Shown here: piece after piece, positions 16,794 through 25,467 of the stretch
How the letters are laid out: each line of letters opens with the position of its first letter
Numbering within the stretch: position 1 is the first letter of the stretch
DNA from: an uncultured Rhodospirillales bacterium
GTDB lineage: Bacteria > Pseudomonadota > Alphaproteobacteria > Acetobacterales > Acetobacteraceae
Direction of reading: 5' to 3'
DNA length: 64,000 bases
Assembly: GCA_903835235.1 (NCBI GenBank)
Contig: CAILMF010000036.1
Span: forward strand, 95,761-159,760
The notes under the pieces: model-generated
The model's input: the letters and a program-made list of their open reading frames with translations, nothing else
Told to the model about the DNA's origin: nothing
Database searches by the model: none
Made by a program: the position numbers and the translations under genes

Positions 16794-17255
16794 ATGCCTG
16801 AGCCCGCCTTCGCCCCGATCGGCCACCTGGAAACCCCCTGGCCGACGCCGGCGGCATGCCCGCGCAACGGCCGCCAGCCCGTCCCGCTGCCGGAATGCCG
16901 CGCCGTGGTGGACCAGGCCTGGCGGGACGGCCTGGCCGGGCTGGAGGGGTTCAGCCACCTGATCCTGCTGTACTGGCTCAACCAGGCGCCGCCGCCGCAG
17001 CTGCAGTTCACCCCGCCCTTCGACAACCAGCCTCGCGGGGTCTTCGCCACCCGGGCGCCGTTCCGGCCCAACCCTATCGGGCTCAGCGTCGTGCGCTTCC
17101 TCGGCTTCGCCGCCCCGGGGGTGCTGCGGGTGCACAACCTGGATTGCGTGGACGGGACCCCGCTGCTGGACATCAAGCCCTACCTGGCCAGCACGGATGC
17201 CGAGCCGGAGGCGACCATGGGCTGGCTGGCGCCGCATCGCACGGCGCGGGCCTAG
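16794..17255 (+). CDS. trmO: TrmO (TsaA) tRNA t6A37 N6-methyltransferase
   Basis: A 153-residue TsaA/TrmO-family protein. TrmO is a beta-barrel SAM-dependent enzyme that methylates t6A37 in tRNA-Thr. The family signature FATRAPFRPNPIGLS is intact at about residues 83-97, with the FIGHLETPW-type start (FAPIGHLETPW) and LDCVDGTPLLDIKPY block. It lacks the C-terminal extension of the E. coli enzyme and is near the short archaeal/proteobacterial length. The start at 16794 places the protein right after the 23-bp repeat array; an earlier in-frame ATG lies inside the repeats. Confidence 0.85.
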   Translation: MPEPAFAPIGHLETPWPTPAACPRNGRQPVPLPECRAVVDQAWRDGLAGLEGFSHLILLYWLNQAPPPQLQFTPPFDNQPRGVFATRAPFRPNPIGLSVVRFLGFAAPGVLRVHNLDCVDGTPLLDIKPYLASTDAEPEATMGWLAPHRTARA

Positions 17256-17311
17256 CGCACACTGCGACCACCCGGACGCAGCTCGTGCTCTGGAAGTCAT
17301 TGAATCCAGAA

Positions 17312-17350
17312 CAAAAAATGCGTTCAGATGATTCCATCCGAACCCGCATT
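17312..17350 (-). terminator. Intrinsic terminator for the RraA-type gene
   Basis: Read on the minus strand, AATGCG...CGCATT encloses further pairing (GGATG/CATCT, loop GAAT) and runs directly into TTTTTTG. This is a classical stem plus U-tract, about 95 bp past the stop of the gene at 17446-18120, and the best intrinsic terminator in the window. Confidence 0.75.
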
Positions 17351-17374
17351 GCTCTCGCGGCGCAGAACCGCTGG

Positions 17375-17386
17375 TTTCGGACAAAT
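17375..17386. repeat. TTTCGGACAAAT motif (single copy)
   Basis: This 12-bp word recurs at 18260, 63271 and 63317, with close variants at 18155 and 63155. Here it stands alone in the 190-bp gap between convergent genes. Confidence 0.6.
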
Positions 17387-17445
17387 ACCCCCCGGCGTCC
17401 GGCCCGCCACCTTTTGCAAGGCGCGGGCCGGGGCCGGGGCGGGGC

Positions 17446-18120
17446 TCACAGCCCCTCGAAGCCCTTGGCCTTCAGGCTCTCGGTCACCCAGCGGCGGTCG
17501 TAGCTGTGCGCCTTGATCTGCTGCACGGCGACGATCTCCTTGGCGTGATGCGCCTCGGCGGCGGCCAGCACGGTCTCGATCTCCTCGTACGGGATCACCA
17601 CCACGCCATCCTCGTCCGCCATGATCAGGTCGCCCGGCATGACCACCTGGCCGCCGCAGGAGCAGGGGGTGCCGATTTCGCCCGGGCCGTCCTTGTAGGG
17701 GCCGGAAGGCGTCACGCCGCAGGCCCAGATGCCGATATCCATGCCGCCCAGCTCCGCCTTGTCGCGGATGGCGCCGTCGATGATGACGGCCTGGATGCCG
17801 CGTTCGGCGGCATGGCCCATCATCAGCTCCCCGGTCATGGCGATGGCCAGCTCTCCGCCGCCATCGGCGACGATGACGTCACCCGGTTCGGCCACGTCGA
17901 TGGCGTGGTGCAGCATCAGGTTGTCGCCGCTGCGGCTGCGCACGGTGAAGGCCGGGCCGGCGATGATGCGCTTGCCGCCATAGGGGGTGAAGCCGCCGCG
18001 CATGGTCTGCATGCGGTTCATCACGTCGCCGATATTGGCGGCGGGCAGCTTGGCGGCGCGGGCGCATTGCGCCGGCGTGGCGCGGCGGGTGACGGGGCGG
18101 ATGCGGAAGCCGATGGTCAT
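17446..18120 (-). CDS. RraA-family protein / HMG-type aldolase
   Basis: A 224-residue member of the RraA-like family, which includes 4-hydroxy-4-methyl-2-oxoglutarate (HMG) aldolase/oxaloacetate decarboxylase of protocatechuate and gallate pathways, as well as proteins formerly labelled dimethylmenaquinone methyltransferase. Visible motifs are MRGGFTPYGGKRIIAGPAFTV, the HHAIDVAEPGDVIVADGGG loop, the substrate/metal site GAIRDKAEL and PGDLIMADEDGVVVIP. GGAGGAAAA precedes ATG 18120. It lies a few kb from pcaGH, but the 4,5-cleavage genes that usually accompany HMG aldolase are absent, so the aldolase role is plausible but unproven. Confidence 0.8.
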   Translation of the reverse strand: MTIGFRIRPVTRRATPAQCARAAKLPAANIGDVMNRMQTMRGGFTPYGGKRIIAGPAFTVRSRSGDNLMLHHAIDVAEPGDVIVADGGGELAIAMTGELMMGHAAERGIQAVIIDGAIRDKAELGGMDIGIWACGVTPSGPYKDGPGEIGTPCSCGGQVVMPGDLIMADEDGVVVIPYEEIETVLAAAEAHHAKEIVAVQQIKAHSYDRRWVTESLKAKGFEGL

Positions 18121-18154
18121 GGGAATTTTCCTCCGGAAAGCTCGGGCCGGTTCG

Positions 18155-18271
18155 CTTCGGACAAATAGCCGGGGACGCGTTCGAGGGGCCTTGCCCCTCG
18201 AGCACCCCACCAAGGGGCAAGCGCCCCTTGGAACCGGCGTGAGTTACACAAGCGGCGCGTTTCGGACAAAT
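18155..18271. repeat. Composite intergenic element: CGGACAAAT words flanking two hairpins
   Basis: CTTCGGACAAAT at 18155 and TTTCGGACAAAT at 18260 bracket two strong hairpins. One is TCGAGGGGC-CTT-GCCCCTCGA (18181-18201); the other is CCAAGGGGC-AAGC-GCCCCTTGG (18210-18231). A related element with the same order is at 63155-63328. It follows the end of the Bug gene at 18382, so it may act at 3' ends of transcripts. Confidence 0.7.
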
Positions 18272-18381
18272 CACCGGCCGCAGGGGGCGTGGGGAGGGTT
18301 GGGGTGGAGGAGGGAGCGGCGACCATGGAGTGGAACATATAGAGAACTAATGTCCAACGCAAGCCGCCGGCGTTGGGCCAG

Positions 18382-19362
18382 CTACTCCGCCCGCGCCCCG
18401 CTGGCCTGCACCACCTTGCCCCACTTGTCGCGCTCGGCGGCCACGAAGCGGGCGAAGCCGGCGGCATCCAGCGTCGAGGAGGTTGCCCCGGCCTCGACGA
18501 AGCGCGCCTGCACGCCAGGCAGTGCCAGCGCCGCCTTCACCTGCTGGTTGATGCGCTCCACCAGCGCGGCCGGCGTGCCGCCCGGCGCCGCCAGGCCGAA
18601 CCAGGCCTCGGCGTCGAAGCCGGCCAAAGCGGGGCCGCCGGCCTCCGCCACCGTCGGCAACTCCGGCAACACCGGTGCGCGGTGGGCACCGGCGATGGCC
18701 AGGGCGCGCACCCGGCCCTCGCGGATCTGGCCGATGCTGCCGGGCATGTTGTCGAACATCAGCGCCAGCGTGCCGTTGATGAGGTCCGTCATCGCCGGCG
18801 CGGCGCCGCGATAGGGGATGTGGGTGATGTTGATGCCCGCCATGGCCTTCAGCAGCTCTCCGGCCAGGTGGTTGGTGCTGGCATTGCCGCTGCTGCCGAA
18901 GCTGAGCTGGCCCGGGCGCGCGCGGGCCAACGCGATCAACTCCGCAACCGAATGCGCAGGCAGGCCGTTGCTCACCATCAGCACGATCGGCACGGTGGCC
19001 ACCAGCGCCACCGGCACCAGGTCGCGCGCGGGGTCGTAGGGCATGCTGCGGTAGACCTGGTCGTTGATGGCCAGCGGGCCGGGCGCGGTCAGCAGCAGGG
19101 TGGTGCCATCCGGCGCTGCCTTGGCCACCAGGTCCGCGCCGATATTGCCGCCGGCGCCGGCGCGGTTCTCGATGACGAAGGGCTGGCCCAGGCGCTCACG
19201 CAGGGCTTCCGCCAAAATGCGCGCCAGAATGTCGTTGGAGCCGCCGGGCGGGTAGGGCACCACGATCCGCACCGGGCGGTCCGGCCAGGGGGTGGCCTGT
19301 TGCGCCAAGGCCGGGCTGGCGAGCGCGAGGGCGGGCAGGGCGAGCAGGGTACGGCGGTGCAT
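18382..19362 (-). CDS. Bug/TctC-family periplasmic binding protein
   Basis: A 326-residue receptor with a short signal peptide (MHRRTLLALPALALASPALAQ), WPDRPVRIVVPYPPGGSND and GQPFVIENRAGAGGNIG. The PYPPGGSND ligand loop and AAPDGTTLLLT block are canonical. TGAGGAAG precedes ATG 19362. Divergent from the ThDP enzyme at 19520, with which it may share a control region of about 157 bp. Confidence 0.9.
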   Translation of the reverse strand: MHRRTLLALPALALASPALAQQATPWPDRPVRIVVPYPPGGSNDILARILAEALRERLGQPFVIENRAGAGGNIGADLVAKAAPDGTTLLLTAPGPLAINDQVYRSMPYDPARDLVPVALVATVPIVLMVSNGLPAHSVAELIALARARPGQLSFGSSGNASTNHLAGELLKAMAGINITHIPYRGAAPAMTDLINGTLALMFDNMPGSIGQIREGRVRALAIAGAHRAPVLPELPTVAEAGGPALAGFDAEAWFGLAAPGGTPAALVERINQQVKAALALPGVQARFVEAGATSSTLDAAGFARFVAAERDKWGKVVQASGARAE

Positions 19363-19519
19363 GGGCGGCTTCCTCAGGTGCCCAGGCGTTGGCGCCGGGC
19401 TTTGCGCCAATTACGCGCCGCCCAGCCCTGCTGCGCAACCACGCTTGCAGCGCAAGCGGGCTTGCCGCGCAACCGGGGGCGCCGCACCATCCGCTCACCA
19501 GAATGGGAAGGAAGCGGCC

Positions 19520-21148
19520 ATGGCCGAGCGGATGAACGCGGCGGAAGCCTTGGTTTCGGGGTTGGTGGCGAACGGGATCGAGACGATCTACGCGCTGCCG
19601 GGGGTGCAGAATGATCCGTTCTTCGATGCGCTGTACCACGCGCAGAACCAGCTGAAGGTACTGCACACCAGGCATGAACAGGGCTGCGCCTATATGGCGC
19701 TGGGCGCCGCCATGGCCACCGGCCGCCCACAGGCGGTGGCGGTGGTGCCGGGGCCGGGCATGCTGAACGCGGCCTCCGCCCTGGCGACGGCCTATTCCAA
19801 CAATGCGAAGGTGCTGGCGGTGGTGGGGCAGATTCCGCTGCACAGCATCGGCCGGCATACCGGGCAACTGCACGAGATTGTCGACCAGACCAGCGTGCTG
19901 CGGACACTGACCAAGTGGAACACGGTGGTGAAGGGCATCGCCGATGTGCAGCCGGCGGTCGCGGAGGCATTCCGGCAGTTGCAGAGCGGGAGGCCTCGCC
20001 CGGTCGGCATCGAGGTGCCGATGGATGTCTGGCAGAAGACCGCCACCGTGGCGCCGCATGTCGCCGCTGATGGCCTGCCGCCGGCGCCAGTGGATGACGA
20101 CGCGGTGGAGCAGGCCGCCAAGCTGCTGGGCGGCGCGGCCAGGCCGATGCTGGTGGTGGGCAGCGGCGCGCTGGATGCCGGCGCCGAGGTCCAGGCGGTG
20201 GCCGAGGCGCTGACCGCGCCGGTGATGGCCTTCCGCATGGGGCGCGGCGTGATGGATGATCGGCACCCGCTGGATGTGCGCCTGCCGGTGGGCCACAAGC
20301 TGTGGGCCGAGGCCGATGTGGTGCTGCTGGTCGGCACCCGCGGGCAGAACCCGCTGGGGGTCTGGGGCACGACGGGGCTGAAGGTGATCCGCGTGGATGT
20401 GGATGCCGAGGAGATGACCCGCTTCGGCGCTCCGACCCTGGGTCTTCAGGGGGATGCGGCGGCCGTGCTGCGGGCGCTGGCGCATCGGCTGGGCAAGCAC
20501 AACCAGGCGCGGCCGGGCCGGGCCGAGGAAGTAGCCGCGGTGAAGGCGCGCGTCATGGCCCAGGTGCGGGAGACGCTGGCGCCGCAATGCGCCTTCCTCG
20601 ACGTGATGCGCCAGGAGCTGCCGGCGGATGGCATCTTCGTGGATGAGCTGACGCAAGTTGGGTATGTCTCGCGCCTGGTGTTCCCGGTGCACAGCCCGCG
20701 GACCTTCCTCAGCACGGGGTTGCAGGGGACGCTGGGCTGGGGCTTTGCCACGGCGCTGGGGGCGCAGGCGGCCATGCCGCACCGCAAGGTGTTGAGCGTG
20801 GCCGGGGATGGCGGCTTCATGTTCAACGTGCAGGAAATGGCCACCGCCGTGCAGCACGGCATTCCCCTGGTGACCGTGGTGTTCAACGACGGCGCCTATG
20901 GCAATGTGAAGGGCTTCCAGAAGAGCAACTTCGGCGGGCGTACGATTGCGTCCGACCTGCGCAACCCCGACTTCGTGCGGCTGGCCGAAAGCTTCGGCGC
21001 TCAGGGGCTGCGGGCGCATAACCCGGAGGAGTTGCGCGGGGCCCTGAAGAAGGGCTTTGCGCAGACCGATGTGCCGACACTCATAGAAGTGCCAGTGGGG
21101 GAACTGCCGAGCCCTTGGCAGTTCATCATGCTGCCGAAGTGCCGCTGA
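19520..21148 (+). CDS. ThDP-dependent enzyme, acetolactate-synthase-like
   Basis: A 542-residue ThDP enzyme. Catalytic glutamate E53 lies in LHTRHEQGCAYMALGAA; GDGG at 429-432 and the downstream ND form the cofactor motif. Central-domain blocks MLVVGSGALDAGAEVQ and the C-terminal PSPWQFIMLPKCR match the paralogue at 3418. No ilvN-like subunit adjoins it. The Bug receptor gene begins 98 bp downstream on the same strand, so a role in decarboxylating or carboligating an imported keto acid fits. The start at ATG 19520 is backed by GGAAGGAAG; the frame is open further upstream without a start signal. Confidence 0.87.
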   Translation: MAERMNAAEALVSGLVANGIETIYALPGVQNDPFFDALYHAQNQLKVLHTRHEQGCAYMALGAAMATGRPQAVAVVPGPGMLNAASALATAYSNNAKVLAVVGQIPLHSIGRHTGQLHEIVDQTSVLRTLTKWNTVVKGIADVQPAVAEAFRQLQSGRPRPVGIEVPMDVWQKTATVAPHVAADGLPPAPVDDDAVEQAAKLLGGAARPMLVVGSGALDAGAEVQAVAEALTAPVMAFRMGRGVMDDRHPLDVRLPVGHKLWAEADVVLLVGTRGQNPLGVWGTTGLKVIRVDVDAEEMTRFGAPTLGLQGDAAAVLRALAHRLGKHNQARPGRAEEVAAVKARVMAQVRETLAPQCAFLDVMRQELPADGIFVDELTQVGYVSRLVFPVHSPRTFLSTGLQGTLGWGFATALGAQAAMPHRKVLSVAGDGGFMFNVQEMATAVQHGIPLVTVVFNDGAYGNVKGFQKSNFGGRTIASDLRNPDFVRLAESFGAQGLRAHNPEELRGALKKGFAQTDVPTLIEVPVGELPSPWQFIMLPKCR

Positions 21149-21246
21149 CGCGGCGGGCCGGGGAAATGCCGCGGGCCTGCTGATTTCACCTGATCGGCGC
21201 CGGGGGCTTGTGTAGGCTTCCGGCAACGAACCAGGGAGGATCGGCC

Positions 21247-22218
21247 ATGCAGCTTGGCAGGCGGGCGTTGTTGGGTGCGGCGGCGGTGCTGGCAACCCCG
21301 GCGCTGGGGCGGGCGGCAACGCTGGACCGGGTGGCGAAGCTGCTGGTCGGCTTTCCGCCGGGCGGCGCCTCCGACATCGTGGCGCGGCTGCTGGCGGAGC
21401 GGCTGAGCGGGACCTACGCCACCCAGGTGGTGGTGGAGAACCGGCCTGGCGCCGCGGCGCGCCTGGCCATTGAGGCGGTGAAGACCGCGGCGCCGGATGG
21501 CACCACGCTGCTGTTCAGCCCGGAGAGCATGTTCGGCATCTACCCGCATATCTACAAGCGCACGCTGCGCTACACGGCTGAGGACTTCGCCCCGGTTTCC
21601 GGGGTGACGCAGTTCGGCTTCGGCTTTTCGGTCGCCAGCCAGCATCCGGCGCAGAATTGGGAAGCCTTTGTCGCCTGGGCGCGGGCGCAGGCCGAGCCGG
21701 TGACCTTCGCGACGCCGGCCGCCGGCAGCACGCCGCATTTCTGGGCCGAGCAATGCGCCCGCGCCTATGGCATCCGGCTGGCGCATGTCTCCTATCGCGG
21801 CATCCAGCCGGCCTTCCCGGACCTGTTCGCCGGGCGGTTGCAGGCGGCGGTGACGGTGTTCGGCGACCTGCATGAGCAGCAGAAGGGCGGGCATCTCCGC
21901 ATCCTCGCGGGGTCCTCGCCGCAGCGTTCCACCAAGGCGCCGGAGGTGCCGGCGATGCGCGAGCTGGGCCATCCGGAGCTGGTGGCGACCGAGCAGTTCG
22001 GCGTGCTGGCGCCGGGCGGCACGCCGACCGCGGTGGTGGTGGCGCTGCGGGAAGCGATTGTGGCGGCGCTGGCGCATCCGGCGATGCGGGAGGCGCTGGG
22101 CCGGATGGACCAGGCGCCGCTGGGCAGCTCGCCCGAACAATTCGCCACGCGCATCCGGGCTGAGCGCGACCGCTGGGGGCCGATTGTCGCGGCTACGGGG
22201 TACAGCGTGGAGGAGTAG
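21247..22218 (+). CDS. Bug/TctC-family periplasmic binding protein
   Basis: A 323-residue receptor whose signal peptide (MQLGRRALLGAAAVLATPALGRA) has an RR pair. The opening strand is diverged (LDRVAKLLVGFPPGGASD) but the FPPGGASD loop and TQVVVENRPGAAARLA remain. GGGAGGA precedes ATG 21247. It is the distal partner of the ThDP gene and converges on the marR-pca operon. Confidence 0.9.
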   Translation: MQLGRRALLGAAAVLATPALGRAATLDRVAKLLVGFPPGGASDIVARLLAERLSGTYATQVVVENRPGAAARLAIEAVKTAAPDGTTLLFSPESMFGIYPHIYKRTLRYTAEDFAPVSGVTQFGFGFSVASQHPAQNWEAFVAWARAQAEPVTFATPAAGSTPHFWAEQCARAYGIRLAHVSYRGIQPAFPDLFAGRLQAAVTVFGDLHEQQKGGHLRILAGSSPQRSTKAPEVPAMRELGHPELVATEQFGVLAPGGTPTAVVVALREAIVAALAHPAMREALGRMDQAPLGSSPEQFATRIRAERDRWGPIVAATGYSVEE

Positions 22219-22229
22219 GGGCTGGGCAG

Positions 22230-22694
22230 CTACGTCTGCCGCCAGGCCTCGGCTTCCAGCTTCACCAGCAGGCTGTCCAGCACGGCGCGTTCCTCCGCAC
22301 TCAGCGCGCCATGGAAGGCGGCGTCACGCTCGCCGGCGGCGCGCATCAGGCCGGCGTGCAGCGCCACGCCTTCCGGTGAGAGGCGCAGCTCCACCTCGCG
22401 GCCATCGGCGGGGCTGATGTCCCGCTGCACCAGGTTGCGGTCGGCCAGGGCGGTGATGGTGCGGCTGACCAGCGACTTGTCCAACGCCGCCAGCGCCGCC
22501 AACTGCTTCAGCGACAGGGGCGCGAAGTCCCCCAGCAGCGCGATGGTGCGCCATTCCACCAGGCTGACGCCGAACTCCCGCTTGTAGCGGGAGGCAGCGC
22601 CGCGCGAGAGCGCGCCGGCCAGCTTGTGGACCCGGTAGCTCAGCAGGTCCTTGATGGTGCGCGGTTCAGTCAAGGAAGAAGGGTGTTTCTTCAT
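22230..22694 (-). CDS. MarR-family transcriptional regulator
   Basis: A 154-residue winged-helix regulator. The DNA-binding region is readable: EWRTIALLGDFAPLSLKQLAALAALDKSLVSRTITALADRNLVQRDISPADGREVELRLSPEG, written here only as motif blocks (helix 2-3 ending KSLVSRTI, wing at DGREVELRL). MarR proteins in catabolic operons are released from DNA by aromatic ligands. It overlaps the end of pcaG by 29 bp, so it is the last gene of the pca operon. A candidate operator lies near 25468-25495 in the divergent promoter region. Confidence 0.88.
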   Translation of the reverse strand: MKKHPSSLTEPRTIKDLLSYRVHKLAGALSRGAASRYKREFGVSLVEWRTIALLGDFAPLSLKQLAALAALDKSLVSRTITALADRNLVQRDISPADGREVELRLSPEGVALHAGLMRAAGERDAAFHGALSAEERAVLDSLLVKLEAEAWRQT

Positions 22695-23283
22695 GCGCCT
22701 CGCCGCGCAGCAGGATGTCGAAGCGGAAGGCGGGCGTGCCTTCGACTTCGCCATCGGGCTGCACCACCAGGTGCGGGCGCAACTCGGCCGGCAGCACCGA
22801 GAGCACTGGGTCCGCGGCATTGGCGGCGGCGAAGGCCGGGAAATACAGCGTGGTCACCAGCCGGCGCATGATGCCGGAGCCGAGCAGCCCCAGGTTGATG
22901 TGCGGTGCGCGAGGGCCTGAAGGATCGGCATAGCCGCCGGGGATGATGGTGCGGAAGTCGTAGGCGCCCTCGGCATCGGTCCAGGCGCGGCCCCAGCCCA
23001 TGAAGCCGGCATCCGCCTTGGCGTGGTTGGGGTCGGCGGGGTGGCGGAAATGGCCGTGCGCGTCGGCCTGCCAGGCTTCCAGCACGGCGTTGACGCAGGG
23101 GCCGCCGCCTTCCTGCAAGACCCGGCCGCGGATGATGACGGCCTGGCCCTGCGCCGTCGCTTCCGCGTCGGGCGAAAGCCGGGTCAGGTCGTTGTCGCCC
23201 GGGCTGAAGAAGGTGCGCGGGAAGAACGGGCCGAGCGTGTGCCAGCCCAGCGGGACCAGCGGGGCGTTGGGGAGGTTGCTCAC
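22666..23283 (-). CDS. pcaG: Protocatechuate 3,4-dioxygenase alpha subunit
   Basis: A 205-residue intradiol dioxygenase subunit, the usual PcaG length. It pairs with PcaH to cleave protocatechuate to beta-carboxymuconate. Features: TLGPFFP near the N-terminus, VLEAWQADAHGHFRHP, and PSGPRAPHINLGLLGSG, the structural counterpart of the PcaH iron site; the second tyrosine ligand is lacking, as expected of an alpha subunit. Translation starts at a GTG whose bases overlap the pcaH stop (GTGA), a tight coupling that fits equimolar subunits. Confidence 0.92.
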   Translation of the reverse strand: MSNLPNAPLVPLGWHTLGPFFPRTFFSPGDNDLTRLSPDAEATAQGQAVIIRGRVLQEGGGPCVNAVLEAWQADAHGHFRHPADPNHAKADAGFMGWGRAWTDAEGAYDFRTIIPGGYADPSGPRAPHINLGLLGSGIMRRLVTTLYFPAFAAANAADPVLSVLPAELRPHLVVQPDGEVEGTPAFRFDILLRGEAHEETPFFLD

Positions 23284-23987
23284 AGCGGCGGCGTCGCGTG
23301 GCGGCCGCGCACGACCATGTCGTGGCGGAAGGCGAGCCACTCGCCTTCGACGTCCTGCGTCGGCACCGGCCGACTGACCAGGCGCTGCTGCGCCTCGCGG
23401 TCGCTGATGCTGAGGATCAGCAGGTCGTGGTCGTTCAGTGGCTCGCCTGGAAAATACATCTGGGTGACCAGGCGGGAGAGCGAGGAGGGGCCGAGGATGC
23501 TGAAGTGGATGTGCGGCGGCCGCCACCAGCGGTTGCTGTTGGGAACCGGGTAGGCGCCGGGCTTGATGGTGAAGAAGCCGTAGGTGCCGTTCTCGTCGGC
23601 CTGGCAACGGCCATTGCCGAGGAAGTTGGGGTCCAGCGGGGCGTCGCGCTGGTCCAGCGGGTTGAAGTAGCGGCCCGCCGCGTTGGCCTGCCACATTTCT
23701 ACCAGTGCGCCGGGCACGGGGCGGCCGTCCTCGTCCAGGATGCGGCCGGAAACCCAGATCAGCTGGCCCTGCGCCAGCTTGCCGTCCACCTGGCTCAGGT
23801 TGATGTCGCCCGGGCGCAGCTTGGCGGTCAGGTCCAGCGGGCCGGTCGCCTCGGTGCGCGTCACCGGGCGGCGGAACGGCGCGCGGCGGGGGTTGCGGGT
23901 ATAGGTGCCGGCGTAGTGCGGAATCGGCACCTGCGGCTGGGTGTGCTCGTCATAGGGGCCGAACAGGTCGGGCGGCAGCTGGTCCAT
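23280..23987 (-). CDS. pcaH: Protocatechuate 3,4-dioxygenase beta subunit
   Basis: A 235-residue catalytic subunit. All four Fe(III) ligands of the P. putida enzyme are present with the same spacing: Y107 (AAGRYF), Y146 (KPGAYP), H159 and H161 (RPPHIHF); the intervals 39, 13 and 2 match. It opens the protocatechuate ring between the two hydroxyls. It lies 14 bp downstream of the enolase-superfamily gene and directly before pcaG. The genes for later steps (pcaB, pcaC, pcaD, pcaIJ) are not in the window. Confidence 0.94.
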   Translation of the reverse strand: MDQLPPDLFGPYDEHTQPQVPIPHYAGTYTRNPRRAPFRRPVTRTEATGPLDLTAKLRPGDINLSQVDGKLAQGQLIWVSGRILDEDGRPVPGALVEMWQANAAGRYFNPLDQRDAPLDPNFLGNGRCQADENGTYGFFTIKPGAYPVPNSNRWWRPPHIHFSILGPSSLSRLVTQMYFPGEPLNDHDLLILSISDREAQQRLVSRPVPTQDVEGEWLAFRHDMVVRGRHATPPL

Positions 23988-24001
23988 CGGGGCGGGGCCT
24001 T

Positions 24002-25420
24002 TCAGCTGATCAGGATGGGCTCGGCGCTGGCCAGGGCGGCCAGCTGCGCAGGCTGGGGCGTGAAGCCGAGGCCGGGGCCATCGGGGCAGTGGATGTGGCC
24101 GTCCTGCACGGTGAAGGGCGCGCCGAGATCGGCAGCCAGGCCGGGATAGCCGCAATCCATCGGGTGCGGGCTGTCCATGCCGAAGGCCAGCGCGATGTGG
24201 CAGTTGGCGGCGGTGACGACGCCGGACTCGTAGAAGCTGTGAACGGCCGGGCGGTGGCCCATGGCGCGGGCGGCCAGCGCCATGTTGCCCAGCCCCTGCA
24301 CGCCGCCCCAGAGGAAGACATCGCCCAGCACCGTGGCGTGCAGGCCGCGGCGATGCGCGGCGATCAGATGCTCCGGCGCGATGATGCACATGTTGGTGGC
24401 GAAGGGCGTCTTCAGATGGGCGCTGAGGCGGGCCAGGCCTTCCAGGCCGTCGGCGGGGTCCTCGAAGAATTCCAGGCCCAGCGGGTCCAGTTGGCGGCAC
24501 AGCGAGAGGGCGTCGTGGGTGCTGTAGGCGGCGTTGGGGTCGAAGCGCAGGCGGGCTTCGGGGCCGAGGGTGCGACGGAGCGCGGTGAGGGCGGCCAGGT
24601 CCCAGGCGGGGGTGTTGCCGGCCGACTTGTACTTGAACGCGTTGATGCCGAAGCGGGCCTTGAAGCCGGCGGCCAACTCGGCCACGCGGGCGGTGTTGCC
24701 CAGGTCGGCCATGTGGGCGGCCAGTTCGGTGCGGTCGATCTTGCGGCCGGGCACGGCGGCGGGCAGCGGGCAGGCCACCGGCATCGGGCGCGGCGGGCCG
24801 GCATGGCCCAGCAGGCGGTACAGCGGGGCGTCCGCGGCCTGGGCGCGCAAATCCCAGCTGGCCAGTTCCAGCCCGGCGAAGGCGGAGAGGGCGTTGCGGC
24901 CGTCGCGGTTGTCGAAGCCGATGCGGCCGAAGCTGCGGCGGAGCGCGGGGAGGTCGCGGGAAAGGTCGCGGCCGATCCAGGTCTTGGCCAGCGCCTGCAA
25001 CTTCGGCAGCGCGGTGGCGTGGCTTTCGCCCCAGCCGGTCAGGCCCTGTTCCGTGCGGATTTCCACCAAGGTGCGGGCCTGCGTGTCGGTCAGGTACATC
25101 GAGGAGACGTAGAGATCCGTCAGCGGCAGCGCGATGCGGTGCAGCCGGATGTCGCGCACCTTCAGGGCTGGGCCGCTGGGCGGCGTCACCGGCTCGGCCG
25201 GGCCGGCGACGGCGCAGCCGAACTCGGCCGCAAGCGCCGAGGCGCCGGGGCCGCGCAGCGCCAGGGTCACGTCCACCGCGCGGGCCAGGGCGGCGACCTG
25301 GCGCAGCGCCTGGGCGCCCAGCGCGGCTTCGGCCACCACCAGGGTCGCCGCCGGGTCCAGGCAGGCGGCCAGCGGGTCGGCGGCGCTGGGCTGGTCGGTG
25401 GCGAGGCTGGCGGGCGTCAT
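24002..25420 (-). CDS. Enolase-superfamily dehydratase (glucarate-dehydratase-like) with N-terminal extension
   Basis: A 472-residue enolase-superfamily enzyme. The N-terminal capping domain starts at about residue 86 (LKVRDIRLHRIALPL). The barrel shows K263/K265 (FKYKS), metal ligands D294 (RFDPNAAY), E320 (EFFEDP) and N343 (TNMC), and a D367/H394 dyad (LGDVFLWGG, VHSFYESG). This set follows the glucarate dehydratase group, where the third ligand is Asn and an Asp-His pair acts as base. Residues 1-85 are an extra Ala-rich segment unlike the family's usual start. Despite the neighbouring pcaGH, the active site argues for an acid-sugar-type dehydratase or racemase rather than a muconate cycloisomerase. 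First gene of the marR-pcaGH operon. Confidence 0.82.
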   Translation of the reverse strand: MTPASLATDQPSAADPLAACLDPAATLVVAEAALGAQALRQVAALARAVDVTLALRGPGASALAAEFGCAVAGPAEPVTPPSGPALKVRDIRLHRIALPLTDLYVSSMYLTDTQARTLVEIRTEQGLTGWGESHATALPKLQALAKTWIGRDLSRDLPALRRSFGRIGFDNRDGRNALSAFAGLELASWDLRAQAADAPLYRLLGHAGPPRPMPVACPLPAAVPGRKIDRTELAAHMADLGNTARVAELAAGFKARFGINAFKYKSAGNTPAWDLAALTALRRTLGPEARLRFDPNAAYSTHDALSLCRQLDPLGLEFFEDPADGLEGLARLSAHLKTPFATNMCIIAPEHLIAAHRRGLHATVLGDVFLWGGVQGLGNMALAARAMGHRPAVHSFYESGVVTAANCHIALAFGMDSPHPMDCGYPGLAADLGAPFTVQDGHIHCPDGPGLGFTPQPAQLAALASAEPILIS

Positions 25421-25467
25421 GCGCGGGAGGTTTCCTTGACCCGGAGGTTGAGGATTGTTTACAGCGT

